A DNA stretch of 64,000 nucleotides from Cyclobacteriaceae bacterium (lineage in GTDB: Bacteria; Bacteroidota; Bacteroidia; Cytophagales; Cyclobacteriaceae). The number at the start of each line of letters is the position of its first letter. Within the stretch, counting starts at the first letter, position 1. The position numbers and the translations under genes are program-made. The DNA lies in the NCBI GenBank assembly GCA_019638395.1, contig JAHBTX010000002.1, forward strand, positions 248,001 through 312,000, in the 5' to 3' direction. Of the stretch, positions 33,251 through 42,116 are shown in pieces. The notes under the pieces were generated by a model that saw only the letters and a list, made by a program, of their open reading frames with translations, was not told the DNA's origin and searched no databases.

Positions 33251-34402
33251 TTAAAGCGAGGTCACATTCTTCCAGTTGTGAATGTGAAAATCCTGATACG
33301 ATTTGTCGCCTTCGCCTGTATAGATCAGATGGCCGCCTTTTTGACCGGTTAGTTTTTGCCAATAATTCAATCCCTTAAAGAAATCGAGATTAAATGTGGC
33401 GGCTGATTTTATTTCAACTGGAATTTGTGTGCTCCCATTATCTATCAATACGTCAATTTCATTACCTCCGCTATCGCGCCAATAAAACAGATTACTACGC
33501 TGGCCTTTGTTAAATCTGTTTTTGAGTAGCGCTGTGACTATAAAATTTTCAAATATCGGGCCGCGATAACCATGGTTGGTTAATTCACTTGCGTTTTTGA
33601 TGCCGAGTAGATAACACGCTAGGCCGGTATCATAAAAGTAGAGTTTTGAAGTTTTTGTTAATCGCTTATTGAAATTCTTGTAGTAAGGAGGTAAGGAGTA
33701 AATCAGGTAGCTTGCCTGCAAAACACCCAGCCATGATTGTATTGTTTTGTAATCTACCCCGGTATCGTTGGCAAGATTAGTTAAATTGATTTGCTGACCT
33801 ATTCTGCCAGCGCATAGGTATAGAAACCGTTGAAAGGTATTTAAGTCAGCAATATTTTTTATTTGCCGTACGTCCCGCTCTACGTAGGTGCGCACATAAC
33901 CTGCAAACCAGGCATCAGTGATAGATCGATCATGCACCAAGGAAGGATAGCCACCAAGAAACAAATACTCTTCTAAAGATACTGGCGGTTTCGGACAGAT
34001 TTCACTTTCGTGGATAGAGAATGGCAGCAGATCCAAATAACCAACTCGTCCGGCCAACGATTGTGAGATTGATTCCAACAATAAAAAATTGTTTGATCCG
34101 GTTAGAATAAATTTGCCTTTCTCATTACTGTCATCTAAAATTCCCTGCAGATATGAAAATAATTCAGGGGCTTTTTGAACCTCATCCAATACTGCGCCTT
34201 TTGGAAAAGCTGCAAGGAACCTAACCGGATCAGCCAAGGCCAGATTTCGATCTCCGGGATTTTCGAGTGTGATATAGGGTTTATCCGGAAAAAACGATTT
34301 CACCAACGTAGTTTTTCCGCTTTGCCGCGGCCCTGTTATGGCAATAGCTTTAAAATGCCGAAGCAACGTTTTAAGAAACCCAGATGAATCTCTTGAAATC
34401 AC
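33251..34402 (-). CDS. AAA_14/DUF4143 ATPase with a PD-(D/E)XK-like C-terminus
   Basis: A 383-residue protein. The P-loop is in AITGPRQSGKTTLVKSFF near residue 25, and Walker B is LDEVQKAPELF with sensor LTGSNNFLL. The DUF4143 C-terminal domain contains FYWRDSGGNEIDVLI, then QIPVEIKSA, which has the D/E...ExK pattern of PD-(D/E)XK nucleases. The start is GTG 34402, since a stop lies 12 nt upstream. These single-gene ATPases are widespread, often multi-copy, and their function is poorly known. A perfect palindrome touches the start (see 34406-34436). Confidence 0.9.
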   Translation of the reverse strand: MISRDSSGFLKTLLRHFKAIAITGPRQSGKTTLVKSFFPDKPYITLENPGDRNLALADPVRFLAAFPKGAVLDEVQKAPELFSYLQGILDDSNEKGKFILTGSNNFLLLESISQSLAGRVGYLDLLPFSIHESEICPKPPVSLEEYLFLGGYPSLVHDRSITDAWFAGYVRTYVERDVRQIKNIADLNTFQRFLYLCAGRIGQQINLTNLANDTGVDYKTIQSWLGVLQASYLIYSLPPYYKNFNKRLTKTSKLYFYDTGLACYLLGIKNASELTNHGYRGPIFENFIVTALLKNRFNKGQRSNLFYWRDSGGNEIDVLIDNGSTQIPVEIKSAATFNLDFFKGLNYWQKLTGQKGGHLIYTGEGDKSYQDFHIHNWKNVTSL

Positions 34403-34405
34403 TCG

Positions 34406-34436
34406 TGCAAATTAGGAATTGGATTCCTAATTTGCA
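34406..34436. promoter_or_regulatory. Perfect 14-bp inverted repeat at the DUF4143 gene start
   Basis: TGCAAATTAGGAAT (34406-34419) and ATTCCTAATTTGCA (34423-34436) are exact inverted copies with a 3-nt spacer. The repeat ends 3 nt before the GTG start and overlaps a possible -7 box (TATAATTG on the minus strand, 34435-34442), so the transcription start would lie inside it. This is a good candidate operator. Confidence 0.7.
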
Positions 34437-34458
34437 ATTATATATGATATTCAATTAG

Positions 34459-35859
34459 TTAAGCCTCCTTTTCCTGTTCGCCCAACGCATTTTCCCACTT
34501 ACTTACCACGGCTGTTGCTACACTATTGCCCACCACGTTGGTAGCGCTACGGCCCATGTCCAGCAGCGGATCGATACCCAACAGCAGCGCAAGGCCAGCT
34601 TCTGGAATATTGAAAGTTGCCAGCGTTCCGGCAATTACCACCAGCGAAGCACGTGGCACACCGGCAATACCTTTGCTGGTTAGCATCAGTACAAGCAACA
34701 TACTTATTTGTGTGGCAAAGGGTAAATCAATACCATACGATTGTGCTATGAACAGCGAAGCAAAGGTCATGTACATCATACTGCCATCCAGGTTAAACGA
34801 ATAACCCAGTGGCAGCACAAAACTTACAATCTTATCCTTGCAACCAAACTTCTGAAGTAGTTCCATGGTTTTTGGAAAGGCCGCTTCGCTGCTGCTGGTA
34901 CTGAAAGCAAGAATGATAGGTTCTTTTACATATTTCAGTAACGAGATAATCCGTTTGCCTACTACTAAAAATCCGGCAAGGCCTAACAAAACCCAAAGCA
35001 TGATTAACCCAAAATAAAACTCACCAATAAAAATGGAATAGGTTGTAAGAATGCCCACACCTTGTTTGGCAATAATGGCAGCCATCGCTCCAAATACGGC
35101 AATGGGTGCCAGGTTCATCACATAGCCGGTTACTTTCAGAATAACATGGGCGGCTGCATCCATAAAGTCGATTATGATTTTGCCTTTCTCGCCAATGGCG
35201 GCTGTAGCTACACCAAAGAATAATGAGAATACTACAATCTGAAGAATTTCATTTTTAGCCATCGCCTCTACCACGCTGCTGGGGAAAATGTGGTACAAAA
35301 AGTTTTTGAGCGAAAAACCTACGGTAGAAATCCCTGATGATTCACCCGTATCAGGAACGGGTAAGTTCATAGCAATGCCGGGTTTAAAAATATTTACCAA
35401 AATCATACCCAGCAATAAACTCATAAGCGAGGCACCAATAAACCACAACAGCGTTTTGCCGCCTATGCGCCCCACTGCACTAATATCGCCCAGTTTGGCT
35501 ACACCCACTACCAATGTGGTGAACACCAATGGGGCTACAATCATTTTAATGAGCCTCAAAAAAACATCGGCCAGAATGGAGAAGGGTTCTGTTTTTTTAT
35601 CGCGTGCACTAAGCGTTTCATTGCGTTGTGTGTTAATAGTACTTTTTTCAACTTCGAGTACCGATAGCCGTGCACTATCGGCTGTGCGTTGCTCTGTTTT
35701 TATTTCTTTTAGTCGGGCATCAAACGCTTCCAACCGGGTATTATCATCGAACAAATAATTTTTATTTAGAATAAAGCCGGTTGCAATACCCACCATTAAA
35801 CCAATGATGATGTACAAGGTTAACCTGCTTTTCTTTTTGGGTGTGAGCGGTAATTCCAT
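34459..35859 (-). CDS. Dicarboxylate/amino acid:cation symporter (DAACS)
   Basis: A 466-residue inner-membrane transporter of the GltP/GltT family that couples Na+ or H+ to uptake of glutamate, aspartate or C4-dicarboxylates. Hairpin 1 has AFSTSSSEAAFPKTM, and the helix 7 motif is LDGSMMYMTFASLF. The end of the fold contains DPLLDMGRSATNVVGNS. Unusual is a hydrophilic stretch of about 55 residues (about 30-85, Lys/Glu/Arg-rich, coiled-coil-like) between membrane helices 1 and 2. It is a single gene with a 172-bp upstream gap. Confidence 0.92.
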   Translation of the reverse strand: MELPLTPKKKSRLTLYIIIGLMVGIATGFILNKNYLFDDNTRLEAFDARLKEIKTEQRTADSARLSVLEVEKSTINTQRNETLSARDKKTEPFSILADVFLRLIKMIVAPLVFTTLVVGVAKLGDISAVGRIGGKTLLWFIGASLMSLLLGMILVNIFKPGIAMNLPVPDTGESSGISTVGFSLKNFLYHIFPSSVVEAMAKNEILQIVVFSLFFGVATAAIGEKGKIIIDFMDAAAHVILKVTGYVMNLAPIAVFGAMAAIIAKQGVGILTTYSIFIGEFYFGLIMLWVLLGLAGFLVVGKRIISLLKYVKEPIILAFSTSSSEAAFPKTMELLQKFGCKDKIVSFVLPLGYSFNLDGSMMYMTFASLFIAQSYGIDLPFATQISMLLVLMLTSKGIAGVPRASLVVIAGTLATFNIPEAGLALLLGIDPLLDMGRSATNVVGNSVATAVVSKWENALGEQEKEA

Positions 35860-35978
35860 GCAATAACAAATTCGTTAATAACAATGTGGTAATATCGTTA
35901 AAAAAGTGGAAACCAATCTATTGGTTGAAGATTTGCAAATGCAAAAATCTGATTTAACGCAAGGGGGAGAAAAGCAGA

Positions 35979-36004
35979 AGTGGTTGCGCTGTCGCGCAAC
36001 CACT
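35979..36004. terminator. Strong hairpin, likely terminator of the minus-strand secreted-protein gene
   Basis: AGTGGTTGCGC (35979-35989) and GCGCAACCACT (35994-36004) form a perfect 11-bp G-C-rich stem with a 4-nt loop. It lies 26 bp after the stop of the gene ending at 36031. T-rich tracts follow on the plus strand (TTTCATT) and, more weakly, on the minus strand (TCTGCTTTTC). Confidence 0.65.
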
Positions 36005-36030
36005 TTTCATTCGCAGAAAATAAATTCGAA

Positions 36031-36720
36031 TTATTTATAAGCAGCTAATTGTGTATAACCGCTGGATTTTCCATTCTTATCAAACGATTCGCTCTTTACC
36101 ATACCTACTTTAAGCGCAAACCATTCTGTACTCGAAAAGTTAAGATTCATAGTAATACCCATTTGGGTATTTACTTTCGATTTACTGGCAATCTTAAAAC
36201 ACTCAAAGATGCCTGCCGGGGTGGTAATGGTTTCTTTACCTTCCACCTTCCGATCATATACGGTTACTGACATTTTCATTGGCAACGGGCTTCCTTCGGC
36301 TGTTAAGGTAATGGAGCCATCTTTTAGTGTTTGCCCTACACTTAAGTTGGACGGAAGTTCCAGGTTTTCGCTTTGAACAGCCATTTTGTAGGAGGCAAAC
36401 ATTTTTTGTTGTTCCTCAGAAATAAACCTGCGCATATCTATAAGAAACGTACCATTCGAACAAACCATTTCTATATCGCCTCTGGTTTGTTCCTTACCTT
36501 TTTCATTAAACAATACAGAGGTAACGATGGCCGTAAAGCCAGTAGGTGTTTTATCAAAACTCTTTACACTTTGTTGGGTTTTACCGGTAAGTTTATTCTT
36601 GGTGCTATAGGTTTCATATACCCACTCGGTACCCTCATTTAACACATAATACTCGTTGCATTGGGCATGTACCACCAGTGAAGCAAATGCTAACAGAATA
36701 AACAATAAAACTTTTTTCAT
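36031..36720 (-). CDS. Secreted DUF3108/TapB-like protein
   Basis: A 229-residue protein with a signal peptide (MKKVLLFILLAFASLVVHAQ). The mature part starts NEYYVLNEGTEWVYETYSTK, and contains TTPAGIFECFKIASKSK and TEWFALKVGMVKSESFDKNG. These features are seen in DUF3108/TapB-like beta-rich envelope proteins of Bacteroidota. The function is not established. It is a single gene with its own terminator-like hairpin downstream. Confidence 0.6.
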   Translation of the reverse strand: MKKVLLFILLAFASLVVHAQCNEYYVLNEGTEWVYETYSTKNKLTGKTQQSVKSFDKTPTGFTAIVTSVLFNEKGKEQTRGDIEMVCSNGTFLIDMRRFISEEQQKMFASYKMAVQSENLELPSNLSVGQTLKDGSITLTAEGSPLPMKMSVTVYDRKVEGKETITTPAGIFECFKIASKSKVNTQMGITMNLNFSSTEWFALKVGMVKSESFDKNGKSSGYTQLAAYK

Positions 36721-36802
36721 AGGGAAAGGGTTAAGTTGTGTGTTGTAAATTTAATGGTTTAAAATTTTTATTAAACCCGAAATTGTTTAGTGTGAAGGTA
36801 AC

Positions 36803-37873
36803 TTATAGCCGGGCTGCCCTGTTGCGTAAATAAAAATCGGCCAACACCAATGCTGCCATTGCTTCTACAATGGGTACGGCCCGGGGCACCACACAGGGGT
36901 CATGTCTTCCCTTACCCGATACGATGGCTTCGCTACCATCTTTACCTACGGTTACCTGATCTTGCATAATAGTAGCAACGGGTTTAAAAGCTACATTAAA
37001 ATAAATATCTTCTCCGTTGCTGATGCCGCCTTGTACTCCGCCAGAGTGATTGGTTTTGGTTTTAATTTTTCCAGCATCGCTATAGAACTCATCGTTGTGT
37101 TGTGAGCCGCGCAAATTTACGCCATCAAAACCACTACCGTATTCAAATCCTTTTACGGCATTAATACTAAGCATGGCTTTACCTAGTTCAGCATGCAGTT
37201 TATCGAACACGGGCTCTCCCAAACCAACGGGCGGATTTTTAATCACACCGGTAACAACTCCACCAATCGTATCGCGATCTAATCGCACCTGATCAATTAA
37301 GGCGATCATTTTTTCGGCAGTGGTTGCATCGGGGCAACGCACTATGTTGTCCTCTGTTTTGGAAAGATCAAGTTGGGTGTAGTGCGGAGCTTTCAAATCG
37401 CCCACCTGCGAAACATAGGCGTAGCACTCAACCCCAACGGTTTTTAATAACAACTTGGCAATTGCCCCGGCCGCCACACGGGCAGCTGTTTCGCGGGCCG
37501 AACTTCTTCCGCCACCCCTGTAATCGCGAAAGCCATACTTGGCATCGTACGTAAAATCGGCATGTGAGGGGCGATAAGTGTTTTCAATATGCGAGTAGTC
37601 TTTACTGCGTTGATCCTGATTTTCAATTACGATTGCAATAGGTGTGCCGGTACTTTTGCCCTCAAACACTCCTGATAGAATTTTAAAGGTATCATCTTCT
37701 TTACGCTGTGTAGTAATTTTAGATTGCCCGGGTTTTCTACGATTAAGTTCGGATTGAATAAATGTTTCATCAATAACCAAACCGGCCGGGCAGCCATCTA
37801 TTACCACCCCAATAGCGGGGCCATGACTTTCGCCAAATGTACTTATCCGAAAAAGAGTGCCGTAATTGTTCAT
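36803..37873 (-). CDS. aroC: Chorismate synthase
   Basis: This enzyme makes chorismate from EPSP using reduced FMN, the last shikimate step. The 356 residues hold the family motifs: [53 protein letters not shown] and [17 protein letters not shown]. It follows batD on the same strand, separated by a 57-bp gap made of AT-rich repeat-like sequence that reaches to the start codon. Confidence 0.97.
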   Translation of the reverse strand: MNNYGTLFRISTFGESHGPAIGVVIDGCPAGLVIDETFIQSELNRRKPGQSKITTQRKEDDTFKILSGVFEGKSTGTPIAIVIENQDQRSKDYSHIENTYRPSHADFTYDAKYGFRDYRGGGRSSARETAARVAAGAIAKLLLKTVGVECYAYVSQVGDLKAPHYTQLDLSKTEDNIVRCPDATTAEKMIALIDQVRLDRDTIGGVVTGVIKNPPVGLGEPVFDKLHAELGKAMLSINAVKGFEYGSGFDGVNLRGSQHNDEFYSDAGKIKTKTNHSGGVQGGISNGEDIYFNVAFKPVATIMQDQVTVGKDGSEAIVSGKGRHDPCVVPRAVPIVEAMAALVLADFYLRNRAARL

Positions 37874-37935
37874 GATTTAAAATTCACGATTTGCCAGCAT
37901 CCAAACTAAATTTGAATCCTGAATTTGAATTTATT
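37874..37935. repeat. AT-rich repeat remnant between batD and aroC
   Basis: GATTTAAAATTCACGATTTG lies next to the aroC start, and CCTGAATTTGAATTTATT lies next to the batD stop. They form a degenerate inverted repeat that shares the GATTTAAAATTC core with the hairpin at 22596-22662. The location (between two same-strand genes, touching the downstream start codon) is also the same. Confidence 0.45.
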
Positions 37936-39376
37936 TTTTAAAAAGCAGATAAGCTGAACCCGCCAACATGATTACGATAAAAGCATTGAAGCCAATTGTA
38001 AACCAATTGGTTTGTGTGGAGGCCCGTAAGGTATTGATGGCAGTATCGGCCCGATCGTAGAACGAACCGGCATCCGTGCTCTCAATAAATTGGTTTTGCT
38101 GACTCTCGCCTTTAACTCGCAGCATATAGGAAGAACGCAACGTATCGTACTTTTTTTTGTTGATGTTAAAATAAACCCAGTGCACATATTGCCCCAGGTT
38201 GTACTGGCCAGGCTCTTTGGGTACAATAAAATAGTTAAAGGTTTTGGTGCCTGCTACACGGTTATTTTCGCGATTGATATTTTGTTTTACATTGGGTTCA
38301 TAAAAATCAAAAGCAACATCTTTTTGCGAGGTTGGTTTTTCTATGGCCGAAATATTTCCCTCGCCAAAAATGCGAAACTCATAGGCAACACTTTGCCCGG
38401 TTTGTAAATCGGTAGTTGAAATTTTTTCATCTAATCTGTAATCGCCCACGGCAACTGCCTCGCGTAAAGGGTGTGGTGGTAGTTCTTTTACTTTTATGGT
38501 TTTGGGTTTGGAGTAAAAGGTCTTAAAATCTTCCTGCCGGTTTTGACCAAAGAAAGAAGGATTTTTAGCTACTTTAAATTTGATCATCTGCAAGCCAACA
38601 CTTGGAAACTCTACCGGCTTTGTATTGAGCGGATAAAAGGTACCCTGGTAAATTTTGTATTGTGTATAACCCTTACCATTTATTTCAACATGCTCGCCAT
38701 CTACATTTTCAATGTTAAAGTTTTCTTCCCAACAATTGGTGGGTCTTAGTTTTTTTAAAATCTCGGCTAACTGTGGACCCAGGTTATGAAACTGCATGGA
38801 GGCCCGATTGTTGTCGGCCACTAAAAATGCAAGAGTGGCGTTAAAGCCTTCGCCTACATATACTTCGTCTTTATTGGTAGTTAAAGCCAGCAAGGCATCT
38901 TCCTTAATATCCACAAATTCGGTTTCACTTCGTCCAAAAAAATCCTGCAAGGGGTCACGATCAAAAAAACTTCTGAAAGGATCGGGTTGTGCCTGCACAG
39001 CCGGCCCCACTTTAACTTTTTTACCGTTTACCGAATAAATCTGATCGTTTACCTTTATTTTAAATGCAGGTATGGTAAACGTTCCCTGCCGTGTGGGCAA
39101 GTAAGTCATAACAACACTTTGCGATGAGCTTACCTGGCCGTTTACAATACTGGTTTGCGATTGGGTAGAAGTTCCCCGCTTTTTAAATCCGTCTATGTCC
39201 GGAAAATTCTCATAATTTTTTAATCGGTCGTTATTTACACTAATCGTGATTGTCCAGGGCTGATTTTCACCAATTTCATCCGGGCCTAAGGTAATCTGTA
39301 CATTATCCTGGGCCATTACAAGGTTAGTAAGCCACAACAAAATCAAAGTCAGGGTCGTTCTTTTATTGAATTTCAT
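37931..39376 (-). CDS. batD: BatD-like protein
   Basis: A 481-residue protein with a signal peptide (MKFNKRTTLTLILLWLTNLVMAQ), a long beta-rich periplasmic part with repeated Ig-like segments (ITLGPDEIGENQPWTITISV and others), and a C-terminal membrane helix (GFNAFIVIMLAGSAYLLF). BatD belongs to the aerotolerance Bat operon, but no batA/batB/batC gene lies nearby, so this is a stand-alone paralogue. The ATG at 39376 is preferred over the frame start at 39394. A good promoter lies 35 bp upstream. Confidence 0.85.
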   Translation of the reverse strand: MKFNKRTTLTLILLWLTNLVMAQDNVQITLGPDEIGENQPWTITISVNNDRLKNYENFPDIDGFKKRGTSTQSQTSIVNGQVSSSQSVVMTYLPTRQGTFTIPAFKIKVNDQIYSVNGKKVKVGPAVQAQPDPFRSFFDRDPLQDFFGRSETEFVDIKEDALLALTTNKDEVYVGEGFNATLAFLVADNNRASMQFHNLGPQLAEILKKLRPTNCWEENFNIENVDGEHVEINGKGYTQYKIYQGTFYPLNTKPVEFPSVGLQMIKFKVAKNPSFFGQNRQEDFKTFYSKPKTIKVKELPPHPLREAVAVGDYRLDEKISTTDLQTGQSVAYEFRIFGEGNISAIEKPTSQKDVAFDFYEPNVKQNINRENNRVAGTKTFNYFIVPKEPGQYNLGQYVHWVYFNINKKKYDTLRSSYMLRVKGESQQNQFIESTDAGSFYDRADTAINTLRASTQTNWFTIGFNAFIVIMLAGSAYLLFKK

Positions 39377-39410
39377 ATCGCAACAACATCGCAACGCGTT
39401 TGCATAAATA

Positions 39411-39441
39411 CAAAAGTAAACTCTTTCTTTTCAGTGTTAAA
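39411..39441 (-). promoter_or_regulatory. Promoter of batD
   Basis: On the minus strand, TACTTTTG (39411-39418) is a perfect TAnnTTTG -7 box. TTTA lies 19 bp upstream as a -33-like box. The predicted leader is about 28 nt before the ATG at 39376. Confidence 0.5.
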
Positions 39442-39521
39442 CTGCTTTTGTACTTTAACGGTTGCAAACCGGGCGGTGGGTTGTTATTTGAAGTTTAACC
39501 AAATACTTACCATTTTTTAAT

Positions 39522-39719
39522 ATGAAGATGAAGATGCTTAGTTATGCGAAGCACATTCTCACACGGGTGAGTTTTGATGCACGGCTCTTTGAGAAGGAGT
39601 TGCGGAAGGCTATCAAAATGTTGATTGCCGAGGAGGTACAGGATCTGAAAAATTGGTGTTATGCCAACTTTTCGGGAGAGCATGAGGCGATCTTGAATCG
39701 TTGTTTTGTAAGAGCGTAG
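39522..39719 (+). CDS. Small conserved protein, 65 aa, function unknown
   Basis: MKMKMLSYAKHILTRVSFDA... is a charged, helical protein with a coiled-coil-like centre (RLFEKELRKAIKMLIAEEVQDL) and no membrane segment. It has a clean start, a 126-bp upstream gap and a strong terminator 27 bp after its stop, which supports a real, separately transcribed gene. I do not recognise the family. Confidence 0.65.
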   Translation: MKMKMLSYAKHILTRVSFDARLFEKELRKAIKMLIAEEVQDLKNWCYANFSGEHEAILNRCFVRA

Positions 39720-39745
39720 AATTGTAGAACCTAAAACAAGTTAAA

Positions 39746-39775
39746 AGTCCCGTCTTTGGCGGGACTATTTTTTTG
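39746..39775. terminator. Intrinsic terminator, probably bidirectional
   Basis: The stem AGTCCCG/CGGGACT (7 bp, 7-nt loop) is followed on the plus strand by A plus seven T, ending the 65-aa gene. On the minus strand it overlaps the queG stop codon and is followed by TTTTAAC, so it may also end queG transcripts. Confidence 0.85.
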
Positions 39776-40700
39776 TGTCCACAAACTGGATGTTGCGTTT
39801 TAACCCCTCATATTTAGTTCGCTTTACAGCGGAGTGCTTGAATATTTTTTGAAACACTTCTTCGGTAATCTCCTGCCATTCTTGTTTCGAAAAATTTTCA
39901 AGTTGTGTGCTGGGGGTAAACTTTGGCTCGTTGTGTGGTTTTGAAAAACTATTCCACGGGCAAACATCCTGGCAGATGTCGCACCCAAAAATCCAGTTCT
40001 CGAATTTGCCTTTTACTTCGGCAGGAATTTCTTCCTTTAATTCGATGGTGAAATACGAAATACATTTGCTGCCATCTACCACGTAAGGCTCGGCAATGGC
40101 ATCGGTTGGGCATGCATCCATACATGCGGTGCAGGTGCCACAGTAATCTTTTACGGGTCCATCGTACTCCAGTTCAAGATCAATAATCAGTTCGGCCAAA
40201 AAGAAAAAACTACCCATGGTTTTGTTAAGCAACAAACTGTTTTTACCGATCCAGCCCAAGCCGGCTTTTTTTGCCCATGCCCGTTCGTGCACCGGTGCCG
40301 AATCCACAAATGCACGGCCTTCTACTTTACCAATGGTTTCGGCTATACGTTGTAAAAAAAGTTTGAGTTTGTCTTTAATCACATGATGGTAGTCTTCACC
40401 ATACGCATATTTGGCTACCCGATAGGAATCTGGTTTTTCTTTGGCGAGGTCTTTAATTGGATAATAGTTATAGATAAGACTAATAACCGATTTAGCTCCG
40501 GGCACCAGTAAGGTTGGGTCAAGTCTTTTATCGAAATGATTTGCGAGGTAATTCATTTTGCCCTGGTACCCGCGCGTAAGCCATGCTTCCAACCGGGGTG
40601 CCTCGTCTTCCAGAAACTCAGCCTTTGCAATGCCACAGTAACTAAAGCCAAGTTCGGACGCTACTTTTTTTATGACGTACGTGTTTTGAGGCTTACTCAT
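39765..40700 (-). CDS. queG: Epoxyqueuosine reductase
   Basis: A 311-residue cobalamin and 2x[4Fe-4S] enzyme that makes queuosine at tRNA position 34. The two cluster motifs are [12 protein letters not shown] and [10 protein letters not shown]. The N-terminal cobalamin-binding region contains [16 protein letters not shown] and the catalytic-Asp segment [20 protein letters not shown], followed by [12 protein letters not shown]. It sits downstream of the selD/mnmH region, another wobble-modification set. Confidence 0.95.
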   Translation of the reverse strand: MSKPQNTYVIKKVASELGFSYCGIAKAEFLEDEAPRLEAWLTRGYQGKMNYLANHFDKRLDPTLLVPGAKSVISLIYNYYPIKDLAKEKPDSYRVAKYAYGEDYHHVIKDKLKLFLQRIAETIGKVEGRAFVDSAPVHERAWAKKAGLGWIGKNSLLLNKTMGSFFFLAELIIDLELEYDGPVKDYCGTCTACMDACPTDAIAEPYVVDGSKCISYFTIELKEEIPAEVKGKFENWIFGCDICQDVCPWNSFSKPHNEPKFTPSTQLENFSKQEWQEITEEVFQKIFKHSAVKRTKYEGLKRNIQFVDTKK

Positions 40701-40782
40701 GTATTAGCCACAAGGGCTTGGAAAAATTTTTAAAGCTATTTACGATGGCTTATTTTATTCTTCTGTAAAAGTAAGATTAAAC

Positions 40783-41094
40783 TCAGATATGAAACACCCA
40801 GTCTTTATACTGGCCGTCATGCGGATTAAAGTCTTCGCGTTTTTGAAAATGTGTATCCAGAATTTCCAGTTCGGCAATTCGTTCTAATTGCAGGTTGCGG
40901 TAACCTTCTTTGCCACCGGCTTTTGTAAATCCGAATGTTTGCCAACAAACCAACACAATCTGATTGCGCGAGGTAGTACACACACCATACGGGCAAATGG
41001 TACGCGGCAAGGGTTCGCCATCCAACGAAATGCGACATTGATTTTTTGATTCGCTGGCTAACCAAAGTTGTTGTGTAAGTTCTTCTATCGTCAT
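40783..41094 (-). CDS. Small WYL-like protein encoded after selD, 103 aa
   Basis: It starts MTIEELTQQLWLASESKNQC and overlaps the selD stop by 4 bp (ATGA), indicating coupling. The core (RISLDGEPLPRTICPYGVCT, QIVLVCWQTFGFTK, GYRNLQLERIAELEILDTHF) resembles the beta-rich WYL fold that binds ligands in transcription regulators, but it lacks a DNA-binding domain. It contains four Cys and several Trp. The function is unknown; a role linked to selenium handling is inferred only from position. Confidence 0.55.
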   Translation of the reverse strand: MTIEELTQQLWLASESKNQCRISLDGEPLPRTICPYGVCTTSRNQIVLVCWQTFGFTKAGGKEGYRNLQLERIAELEILDTHFQKREDFNPHDGQYKDWVFHI

Positions 41095-42110
41095 TTTATA
41101 TCCACCACCGTATCGGAATTTTGAATAAGCAATTTACCAATTGGCTTTAATCTATATGTTGATTCAAATACATGTTGAAAACCGGGATCAACACACACCA
41201 GCAAGCCACCACTGGTTTGCGGATCGCATAACGTTAGCAACGATTCGCTACCAATGTTTTTCACCTTCTTTTCATAACTCTGCCAGTTACGCATGGTGTT
41301 ATCGGGGTAAATAAACTTGCTCAGATACGATTGCAGGTTGCGCATTAAAGGAATCTGTTCATAATTCAACTCAGCCGATACCCCGCTGCCCTCACAAACT
41401 TCAATCAAGTGCCCCAATAAACCAAAACCGGTAATATCGGTAAGCGCATGTACGTACGGGAGTTTGCCGAACTCCTCACCTACTGTATTAAGCTCGGTCA
41501 TAATGCGAACAGCTTCATCAACATCAGTCTGTTCGGCTAATCCGCGTTTTTGAGCCGTGGTGATAATACCTGCACCCAATGGTTTTGTCAGGTACAACAA
41601 ATCGCCTGCTTTGGCAGTGTTATTCCGCTTCAGATTTTGTTTTGATACTGTACCGGTTACCGCCAAACCAAATAGCGGCTCCGGGCTATCAATGCTATGG
41701 CCACCTGCCAATGGGATTTTTACTGTCATGCATACTTCACGGGCTCCATTCAATACTTGTTGTGCTAACTCAGTTGGAAGTTTATCCACCGGCCAGCCTA
41801 AAATGGCGAGAGCCATTGTGGGCGTTCCACCCATTGCATATACATCGCTAATGGCATTTACCGAAGCTATTTTTCCGAAGGTAAATGCATCGTCCACAAT
41901 GGGCATAAAAAAATCGGTAGTACTAATAATACAAGTTCCGTTTTGCAACTCATAAACAGCCGCATCATCTTTTGATTCGTTACCTACCAATAAATTAGGA
42001 AAACCTCCGGACTTAAAATCGGAATGTAAAATTTTATCGAGAACTGCAGGCGCGATTTTGCAACCACAACCGGCACCGTGAGAGTATTGGGTGAGTTTTA
42101 TTTCGTTCAT
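41091..42110 (-). CDS. selD: Selenide, water dikinase
   Basis: This enzyme makes selenophosphate from selenide and ATP. The 339 residues include the N-terminal LTQYSHGAGCGCKI, with Cys15 (equivalent to the active Cys17 of E. coli) and Lys18 (equivalent to Lys20). The position is Cys, not selenocysteine. The C-terminal AIRS domain has TDITGFGLLGHLIEV and DPQTSGGLL. Its product would feed MnmH, encoded 0.5 kb upstream on the same strand; the GxxExxY cassette now separates them. Confidence 0.95.
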   Translation of the reverse strand: MNEIKLTQYSHGAGCGCKIAPAVLDKILHSDFKSGGFPNLLVGNESKDDAAVYELQNGTCIISTTDFFMPIVDDAFTFGKIASVNAISDVYAMGGTPTMALAILGWPVDKLPTELAQQVLNGAREVCMTVKIPLAGGHSIDSPEPLFGLAVTGTVSKQNLKRNNTAKAGDLLYLTKPLGAGIITTAQKRGLAEQTDVDEAVRIMTELNTVGEEFGKLPYVHALTDITGFGLLGHLIEVCEGSGVSAELNYEQIPLMRNLQSYLSKFIYPDNTMRNWQSYEKKVKNIGSESLLTLCDPQTSGGLLVCVDPGFQHVFESTYRLKPIGKLLIQNSDTVVDIK

Positions 42111-42116
42111 ATTTTT

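Noticed and set aside
41091-42110. Selenocysteine at the SelD active site
   Set aside because: The codon is for Cys and no in-frame TGA interrupts the gene.
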